The notes beneath the pieces are model-generated. The model made no database searches. It saw nothing but the letters and a program-made list of their open reading frames with translations, and was not told where the DNA came from. From positions 1 through 19,535 of the forward strand of contig JNSE01000005.1 of assembly GCA_000754455.1 (NCBI GenBank): a stretch of 19,535 nucleotides of DNA, given 5' to 3'. Source of the stretch: an actinobacterium acAMD-2 (GTDB taxonomy: Bacteria > Actinomycetota > Actinomycetes > UBA12327). This document shows positions 14,581-19,535 of the stretch, piece after piece; position 1 is the stretch's first letter, and every line of letters begins with the position of its first letter. The position numbers and the translations under genes were made by a program.

Positions 14581-15413
14581 TACGAAGCGTCCTGCTGATC
14601 CATGGTCTTGCGCGGGTCAATCTGGTCAAAGAGGTTGCGCTTCTTGAATCCTGCGGTCGCGAAGCGTCCACCAGCTTTTGCGGGAGTCAGCCATGCAACG
14701 CGCTTACCACTCTTCTCGGTCTTCAAGACACCCTCAACGAGGTAAGGCGTAACCGTCTCCACCGTGTCGCCCAGGATGTTGAACGTCTTCTTGACTTTTT
14801 CCCACTGTTCCATGTCATCTTCGTAGTCTTGGATCAACAGGTCAGTCGCGACAATGCCGGGACTGAGGTAACCCATGCCAACGCCGGTGCCCTTGAGTTC
14901 CTTGATCAGCACTTTGGTGAGGTAGTTCAGCGCACGCTTCGTTGCGCCGTACGGACCCAGGCCTGAACTGGTCTGACCGTTCGAACCGAAGCCCTCCATA
15001 TTCCAGATGTACCCAGAGCCTTGGGCCAACATGCCCTTCATTGCCACCGCGTCACCGTTGAAGATTCCCACGATGTTGGTGTCGACGATGCCCTGCAAGT
15101 CCGCAACCGCGTGGTCCTGGAAAGGCTTGCGTGGCAACGAAATACCCGCGTTGTTAATCCAGATGTCTACACGACCGAACGTGGCAACAGCGTGATCCCA
15201 CGTCTTTTGCACTTGTTCGCGGTCGGTGATGTCGCATGCGACAGCAGTCAGGTTGGCGCTTGCTCCTCCCAGAGCCTCCAGGCCCTTGGCCGTGGAAGCT
15301 TCACTCGATCCGGTGAAGGTGACTCGGCAACCGGCCTTGATGAACTCGCGCACTAGCCCTTGGCCAATGCCACGGGTTCCACCAGTGACGACGACGGAAC
15401 GGTTCTCGCTCAT
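14580..15413 (-). CDS. Short-chain dehydrogenase/reductase resembling chlorophyll b reductase (NOL/NYC1)
   Basis: This 277-residue SDR starts at ATG (rc of 15411-15413); GGAAGG lies seven bases upstream, making it preferable to the in-frame TTG 15 bases earlier. It has the cofactor motif TGGTRGIG (10-17), DIWINNAG (83-90) and the catalytic Tyr155-x3-Lys159 in YGATKR. The region GYIWNMEGFGSNG, YGATKRALNYLTK and LSPGIVATDLL closely follows the plant NOL/NYC1 sequence as I remember it (GHIFNIDGAGSDG, YGATKRSVVHLTK, LSPGMVTTDLL). The Ser144-Tyr155 spacing of 11 is the same, where most SDRs have 13. Plant enzymes reduce the C7-formyl group of chlorophyll b to hydroxymethyl. The substrate here is inferred only by resemblance and by the PaO-like oxygenase in the same operon. 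The start overlaps the preceding gene by 4 bp (ATGA). Confidence 0.8.
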   Translation of the reverse strand: MSENRSVVVTGGTRGIGQGLVREFIKAGCRVTFTGSSEASTAKGLEALGGASANLTAVACDITDREQVQKTWDHAVATFGRVDIWINNAGISLPRKPFQDHAVADLQGIVDTNIVGIFNGDAVAMKGMLAQGSGYIWNMEGFGSNGQTSSGLGPYGATKRALNYLTKVLIKELKGTGVGMGYLSPGIVATDLLIQDYEDDMEQWEKVKKTFNILGDTVETVTPYLVEGVLKTEKSGKRVAWLTPAKAGGRFATAGFKKRNLFDQIDPRKTMDQQDAS

Positions 15414-16384
15414 GCTTGTGCCTTCCAATCCAACTGTCCGAAAATAACGTTTGTGAGCATGTCGCCCTTAAATGCTTCCCACACAATGCTCAATGACTGT
15501 GAGTCGTCAAGCAGGTATTCGCGTCCCTTAATCTTCCACACATCACCACCGGTGAAGTGTTGGCTCGTAAACAAGGCACGTCCGTAATTGCGGGCATTTC
15601 CCATGATGTCCGGGCCGTCATAGGTCGTGTTTTGGTCGCGGCGTAGGCGCTCGAAGGAGTACTTGCGGTTGATCGCACCTTCCCAGGTGATCGTCTGCTT
15701 AGTACGTACGAGCGACAAAGGCTCATGGTCGATGGTGACGAAGTTGTCGCCAACCTTTTCTTGCGACGCAGCGTCATAGACCTCAAGAGTCCCCGTCCAG
15801 GCGCCCTTTTGCTTGGTGGGCAAGACATGCGGGCGGGGCGCGCGATCTGTTTCGTCCCTGATCCACGAATCAATAAAGCCTTGGGTCTCTTGGTCATTCG
15901 CGCCAACGTCGACAACCTTGTACAGCCCGTTAAACACCGCGCACACGCTCCAACCGTCGTGCAAGACCGATGAGTAAACCTGGGTCTTGCCGTCCGGTAG
16001 GACTTGGTTCCACGTACGAAGGTCGGCTTGCCATCCGGGTGAGTAGTAGTGCGCATCAACAAACAGGCCGTAGGGCTGGCCTGTGCCATAAAAGTCGGGA
16101 CCCATGTACACGCGATTCTCATCGGAGTCGATGACTTCAAAGCGGAAGTCTGCGCCGAGCTGGAAGCGGTTGCGCAGTGGCCCGGAACCGTCCAAGGTGC
16201 CATTCATCCAGTAGACCGTGGTGCCATCAGGCAACACCTCGCTGGCGCGCGCAATGCGCTCATAGCCCACGTGGTTGCCCTCAGGATCAAACAAGCCGGG
16301 ACGACCGTGCCATTCCCCTGCGATCTTCTTTTGCCATTCGCTGGGCTCGCTTGCGGTATTACTGCGATCACTCACCGCGGTCAT
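15410..16384 (-). CDS. Two-domain lipocalin-like protein B
   Basis: This 324-residue cytosolic protein is of a family I cannot name with certainty. It contains two similar halves. Each begins with a lipocalin-type GxW element (GEWHG at 23-27, GAWTG at 194-198). Each also has a matching GPD-x2-G block followed by YG (GPDFYGTGQPYG at 95-106; GPDIMGNARNYG at 257-268) and an aromatic YY/HF-x-x-G-x-x stretch after it. It is a full-length paralog of the protein at 16511-17515. Abundant Trp, Tyr and alternating hydrophobic residues predict beta barrels. Lipocalins bind hydrophobic ligands, bilins included. A link to the cyanobacterial DUF3598 family is possible but weak. The gene is coupled to the reductase by an ATGA overlap. 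Confidence 0.6.
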   Translation of the reverse strand: MTAVSDRSNTASEPSEWQKKIAGEWHGRPGLFDPEGNHVGYERIARASEVLPDGTTVYWMNGTLDGSGPLRNRFQLGADFRFEVIDSDENRVYMGPDFYGTGQPYGLFVDAHYYSPGWQADLRTWNQVLPDGKTQVYSSVLHDGWSVCAVFNGLYKVVDVGANDQETQGFIDSWIRDETDRAPRPHVLPTKQKGAWTGTLEVYDAASQEKVGDNFVTIDHEPLSLVRTKQTITWEGAINRKYSFERLRRDQNTTYDGPDIMGNARNYGRALFTSQHFTGGDVWKIKGREYLLDDSQSLSIVWEAFKGDMLTNVIFGQLDWKAQA

Positions 16385-16436
16385 CTATGCCTACTTCCTC
16401 ATCGGGTCTCAAAGACGCCTAAGTCTGCCTGAATTA

Positions 16437-16450
16437 GGGCGGGATCGCCC
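16437..16450 (-). terminator. Short GC hairpin between the two lipocalin-like genes
   Basis: GGGCG (16437-16441), four-base loop, CGCCC (16446-16450). It lies in the 126-bp gap between the two paralogous genes. No T-run follows, so it may be a weak terminator, a processing site or a chance stem. The rest of the gap shows no clear promoter. Confidence 0.25.
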
Positions 16451-16510
16451 CTCCATCAGCCAAAACGGGCCTGCCAAGCTGAATCTAAGGATAGGTCCCT
16501 CAGTCAGGGC

Positions 16511-17515
16511 TTAGGCCGCAGGCTCCCAGGTCAAGACGCCCACGACGACGTGCGTCAGGGCATTTCCGTCAAAGACCTGCCAGTTAACGACCAATTCGTA
16601 GTCGTAGTTCAGCATGAACTCCCGACCCTTGATCTTGGTGGCCTCGTTAGTGAAGTGCTGCGCGGTGAAAGCACAACGGCCGTAGGCCATCTGGTTGCCC
16701 CACACATCCGGGCCGTGGAACATGGTCTTGTGCTCGAGGCGCACGCGCTCAAAGGTGTACTGGCGCTCCAGGACTCCATTCCAGGTCACCGTTTGGCGGG
16801 AGCGGATCAAGTCAATGGGCTCGTGGTCAATCACCACTTCGCTGTGACCCATCAACTTCTGATCAGCGCCGAAAACTTCAACAGAACCCTTCCATGCTCC
16901 CTTTTCCTTCGTCGGGGTCACGAAATTCATCTGCCCGAGGGCTTCTTCCCTTTCCTTGAACTCTTGAATGCGCTTTTGCGTCTCAGGATTCGTCTCATGG
17001 TCAAAGGTGCGCAGGTACAAGCCATCGAAGACAATTGCTGGAGTCCAGCCGTCGTAACAGACCGACGAATACACCTGCACATCGGTGCCCGGGATGATGT
17101 AATTCCACGTCACCAGGTCGGCCTGCCACCCCTGGGAGTAGTAGTTCGAGTCAACGAACGTGCCGTAAGGCTGCCCGGCACCGAAGAAGTCAGGGCCGGT
17201 GTAAATCCGGTTTTGGTCCGAGTCAATGACACCGAACGAGAACATTCCACCGAGCTCAAGACGACTACGCAGGTGCCCGCCACCATCGAACTTGGTGTTC
17301 ATCCAGTAGTGGGTCTGACCGTTGGAAAACTCGCTGGCGCGCGCCACGTTTTCATACCCGACGTGGGTGCCTTCGCCGTCAAAGATGGACGGTCGGCCAT
17401 GCCAGGTGCCTTCAATAACTTTTTGCCATTCGCTGGGGGCTTCGACTCCGGTGTTGACGAAAATCGGGGCATTAGCTGCAGTCGCAGCGCCAGAAGAATT
17501 GGCTAGATCAGTCAT
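16511..17515 (-). CDS. Two-domain lipocalin-like protein A
   Basis: This 334-residue protein starts at ATG (rc of 17513-17515) with GGAAGG ten bases upstream; an in-frame TTG 18 bases earlier is less likely. A poorly conserved Ala/Asn-rich N-terminus of about 25 residues precedes APSEWQKVIEGTWHGRP. It is paralogous throughout to the protein at 15410-16384, sharing for example GQPYG, GWQADL, IDHEP and KIKGRE. It has the same internal duplication: GTW at 36-38 with GPDFFGAGQPYG at 107-118, and GAW at 206-208 with GPDVWGNQMAYG at 268-279. The two genes thus carry four copies of one beta-rich domain. No signal peptide or classical catalytic motif is visible. Binding or sequestering a hydrophobic substrate or product of the neighbouring oxygenase is the likeliest role, by inference. 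Confidence 0.6.
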   Translation of the reverse strand: MTDLANSSGAATAANAPIFVNTGVEAPSEWQKVIEGTWHGRPSIFDGEGTHVGYENVARASEFSNGQTHYWMNTKFDGGGHLRSRLELGGMFSFGVIDSDQNRIYTGPDFFGAGQPYGTFVDSNYYSQGWQADLVTWNYIIPGTDVQVYSSVCYDGWTPAIVFDGLYLRTFDHETNPETQKRIQEFKEREEALGQMNFVTPTKEKGAWKGSVEVFGADQKLMGHSEVVIDHEPIDLIRSRQTVTWNGVLERQYTFERVRLEHKTMFHGPDVWGNQMAYGRCAFTAQHFTNEATKIKGREFMLNYDYELVVNWQVFDGNALTHVVVGVLTWEPAA

Positions 17516-17587
17516 TGAGTGTGTACCTTCCAAAGCGCCCCCGTGCGGTCAAGGGCGAGGCGAATGATGTGCGAGAAACCTTTAGGT

Positions 17588-17605
17588 GCCCCACAAAGAA
17601 GGGGC
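17588..17605 (-). terminator. Hairpin downstream of the Rieske oxygenase gene
   Basis: GCCCC (17588-17592), loop of eight, GGGGC (17601-17605), in the 146-bp gap between the oxygenase stop and the next gene. On the minus strand it is followed by ACCTAAAGGTTT, with no clean T-run. It could attenuate read-through into the lipocalin-like genes. Confidence 0.3.
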
Positions 17606-17661
17606 TGATCCGAGTCTAGACCCGAACCAGCCGCCTGCCTTACGAACTAACCGATCAGTTA

Positions 17662-18900
17662 CTAGGCGGTCGTCCCCGAGGTCACGCCCAGCACCGACGT
17701 GCCATCGTCCGCCTGATTTTCTAGATATCCGCCGGCCTTGACCTTGCGTTCCCGATCCACTCCGAGCAGCTGCGCGGACTGAACTTCCTTGTGCACCCAC
17801 GCGTTCGCCAACTCTGGGTTGTTGCGACGCTCAGGTGAAGGGATGACTACCGCAACGTCACGAGGCCCATCGCCAACGATCTGGTGCATATCAACGCCCC
17901 AACCCTGGTCGATCAGCTCGGCACGGCGGCGGCGGTAGGCCACTTGCAATGCATCAGAGCGAACCGGGAGCTCATCCGAGAGGTTGTACGGAATCATCTC
18001 CGGGCGCTGAACACGAATCACGTCATCGTCCTGCTTGAAGATGTACTGAATGCGCTTGTGGGTGTCCTTGTCCCCCCAGTCACTCTTCAAGAAGGTGCGC
18101 AAACCGATGTAGATCGTGCGCGTGCGGTTCTGTGAGATCGGCACGTGCGCATCAAACAAGACCATCTCACCAAAGGGCAGTGGGACACTCAACAAGTTCA
18201 TGTTAGGCATGAAGAACCCGGCGCGGGTTTCCGCTAGGTGCTTGGTCTCGCCTTCGGGCAACGCCTTACGGAACTTGCGTCCCCACGTGCCCTTGGAGTT
18301 TGTTGACGGCGGGTACAGCGAAATGGTCGAGAGCCCGCTCCACGGCGTGGTTTGCACTTCGAAGTCTGGGATTTGCGGATTATCAAGATCGCCGAATCGG
18401 TTGCCGTGAACATAGGCCGCGTGCGATGGGTCCATCCCATTTTCCAACGCTCGCTCATAGTTGACGTCCCACCAGAACTCGCCGTACACCTTTTTGAAAC
18501 GAGGGTCTTCGAGTTCGGGGATCTCGGGCAGCGGTGGCCGCTCGTCTTCCGGAAGGTCGCCTAGGAAAGCCCAGATCAGGCCGTAACGTTCCACCACTGG
18601 ATATGAATCAACACGCGCCTTCTTAGGAATGCCACGCTGTGGGTGTGCGGGGATCTTGGTACAGGCACCATCGCCACCGAACTCCCAACCGTGGTACGGG
18701 CACACGACATTGTTCTTGTCCTCCGACAGCCAACCAACCCCGAACGAACCGCCGCGGTGAACACACATGTCATTGAGGCAATGGACCTTGCCTTCCCCAT
18801 CGCGCCACAGCACGAACTTCTGCCCGACTGCCGTCATCGGCAAAGGCTGATGAGTGACCGCGCTGGCAATCTCCACGGGCCACCAGAAGTTTTTCAACAT
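17662..18900 (-). CDS. Rieske non-heme iron oxygenase resembling pheophorbide a oxygenase (PaO)
   Basis: This 412-residue oxygenase starts at ATG with AGGAG seven bases upstream. The Rieske [2Fe-2S] ligands are Cys46-x-His48 and Cys67-x2-His70 (CVH and CPYHGW). The stretch YHGWEFGGDGACTKIP (69-84) closely matches YHGWSFGGCGSCTRIP of plant PaO as I recall it. The mononuclear iron site is DPSHAAYVH with Asp157, His160 and His165; the third ligand is probably within DDD at 291-293 (QDDDVIRVQ). PaO opens the pheophorbide macrocycle. Relatives in the same group include Tic55, chlorophyllide a oxygenase and bacterial aromatic O-demethylases. Unlike the plant enzymes it has no C-terminal CxxC or membrane helices. 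Reductase and ferredoxin partners are not in the window. It follows the hydrolase gene by 36 bp. Confidence 0.85.
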   Translation of the reverse strand: MLKNFWWPVEIASAVTHQPLPMTAVGQKFVLWRDGEGKVHCLNDMCVHRGGSFGVGWLSEDKNNVVCPYHGWEFGGDGACTKIPAHPQRGIPKKARVDSYPVVERYGLIWAFLGDLPEDERPPLPEIPELEDPRFKKVYGEFWWDVNYERALENGMDPSHAAYVHGNRFGDLDNPQIPDFEVQTTPWSGLSTISLYPPSTNSKGTWGRKFRKALPEGETKHLAETRAGFFMPNMNLLSVPLPFGEMVLFDAHVPISQNRTRTIYIGLRTFLKSDWGDKDTHKRIQYIFKQDDDVIRVQRPEMIPYNLSDELPVRSDALQVAYRRRRAELIDQGWGVDMHQIVGDGPRDVAVVIPSPERRNNPELANAWVHKEVQSAQLLGVDRERKVKAGGYLENQADDGTSVLGVTSGTTA

Positions 18901-18936
18901 GGCATTTCTCCTGACTTGTGTCGTAACCGGGGTTGG

Positions 18937-19535
18937 TTATCGACGACGCACTTCTTTGACGGTGCTAGGGGGATCAATCTGGAACTTTTCTAAGGCCGTT
19001 ACTGCGCCAACATCGGCTCGGACATACGCATCAAGAAAATCGACGACGAGCGCTGTGAGATCCGCTCGGGTTTGTGCCGGATCGGTTGTTGGTTCACTGT
19101 CGAGAAATCCCCGCGCACAAGTGGGATCCAACGGGTAGCCCATCCCAAAATGGTTGGCGCCCTCCCACTGCACAAACCAAGCATCATTGCGACCGGCGGG
19201 AATCCCCTGCTCAAAGGTCATGATGATCGGGTTGAAGGTGGCCGGGTCTTGCCCTGGGTACCGAGCTGCACTGCGCTTCATCGTTCCGTCTTCGGTGCCT
19301 GCCATCAACAGGGCCGGGATATCAGAAGCGCACTCAAGAACCGTGCCATCCGGGTGACCGAGAACCTGAGCCGGAACAGTGTGAGCCGCATAGGCGACTA
19401 CAGCGCGCAATGCCGGGAAGTACGTCCGCCGGGCCGATTCCAACGCAACGGTTCCGCCACCGGAATGCCCACCAAGAACCAAACGATCCAAGTCCATCAC
19501 GCCCGCCAACGTGCCCTCAGCATTGAGAACGGCTA
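18937..19535 (-). CDS. Chlorophyllase / dienelactone-hydrolase-like alpha/beta hydrolase, N-terminus cut by the window edge
   Basis: The frame stays open to the right edge, so the first part of the gene lies outside; the visible part is about 199 residues ending at TAA 18937-18939. The nucleophile elbow is GGHSGGG, close to the GHSRGG of chlorophyllases. The acid is probably Asp in MAGTEDGT, and the catalytic His is in EGANHFGMGYP. A helix before the elbow (GVMDLDRLVLGGHS) and the small domain after it fit the chlorophyllase / PETase-like / dienelactone hydrolase group. Chlorophyllases remove phytol from chlorophyll; other members cleave polyesters or lactones. As the first visible gene of the oxygenase operon it could act before PaO. 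Assignment to a specific reaction is inference. Confidence 0.75.
   Translation of the reverse strand, partial: AVLNAEGTLAGVMDLDRLVLGGHSGGGTVALESARRTYFPALRAVVAYAAHTVPAQVLGHPDGTVLECASDIPALLMAGTEDGTMKRSAARYPGQDPATFNPIIMTFEQGIPAGRNDAWFVQWEGANHFGMGYPLDPTCARGFLDSEPTTDPAQTRADLTALVVDFLDAYVRADVGAVTALEKFQIDPPSTVKEVRRR

Noticed and set aside
16550..17506. Plus-strand 318-residue open frame opposite lipocalin-like protein A
   Set aside because: The minus-strand protein has a clear paralog next door, which fixes the coding strand.
17614..17621. GTCTAGAC palindrome downstream of the Rieske gene as an operator
   Set aside because: An 8-bp palindrome is expected by chance and lies just past a stop codon with no promoter beside it.

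Overview
The window appears to come from an actinobacterium, probably a free-living aquatic one. The evidence is moderately high GC by eye, frequent GTG starts, 1-4 bp gene overlaps, Ser/Gly-rich lipoprotein linkers, fused Liv-type transporter subunits and DUF916-like surface proteins. There are no rRNA, tRNA, CRISPR or insertion sequences. The taxonomic assignment is an inference from gene style only.

Left part (1-4810): a cell-surface locus. It holds the tail of an unidentified protein (2-112) and a secreted protein with a C-terminal WxL-like domain (112-1410). On the opposite strand is a two-gene membrane operon: a DUF916/WxL-interacting-like protein (4810-3785) coupled to a protein with a neocarzinostatin-like fold and one membrane anchor (3788-2490). 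A small ABM-type monooxygenase and an MES-like alpha/beta hydrolase (1448-2485) sit between them.

Middle part (4811-13114): a divergent promoter region with mirror-image -35 boxes, then a four-gene operon for a hydrophobic-amino-acid-type (Liv) ABC importer. The importer is highly fused. A substrate-binding lipoprotein is followed by an MFS-like domain fused to a LivF ATPase, then a single LivH-LivM-LivG polypeptide, then a second paralogous substrate-binding lipoprotein. A 13-bp perfect inverted repeat ends the operon, which converges on the next one.

Right part (19535-13121, minus strand): a catabolic-looking operon. In order of transcription it encodes a chlorophyllase/dienelactone-hydrolase-like enzyme (cut by the window edge), a Rieske oxygenase resembling pheophorbide a oxygenase (PaO), two paralogous proteins each built of two lipocalin-like GxW domains, a short-chain reductase strikingly like plant NOL/NYC1 chlorophyll b reductase, a seven-helix membrane protein, and an arylmalonate-decarboxylase/maleate-isomerase-fold protein lacking both catalytic cysteines. 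Three members resembling three steps of plant chlorophyll breakdown, plus lipocalin-like proteins that could hold a hydrophobic pigment, suggest a bacterial tetrapyrrole (chlorophyll) catabolism system, possibly fed by the adjacent importer. No Mg-dechelatase (SGR) or red-chlorophyll-catabolite reductase was seen, and the substrate is unproven. This operon is the most interesting part of the window.
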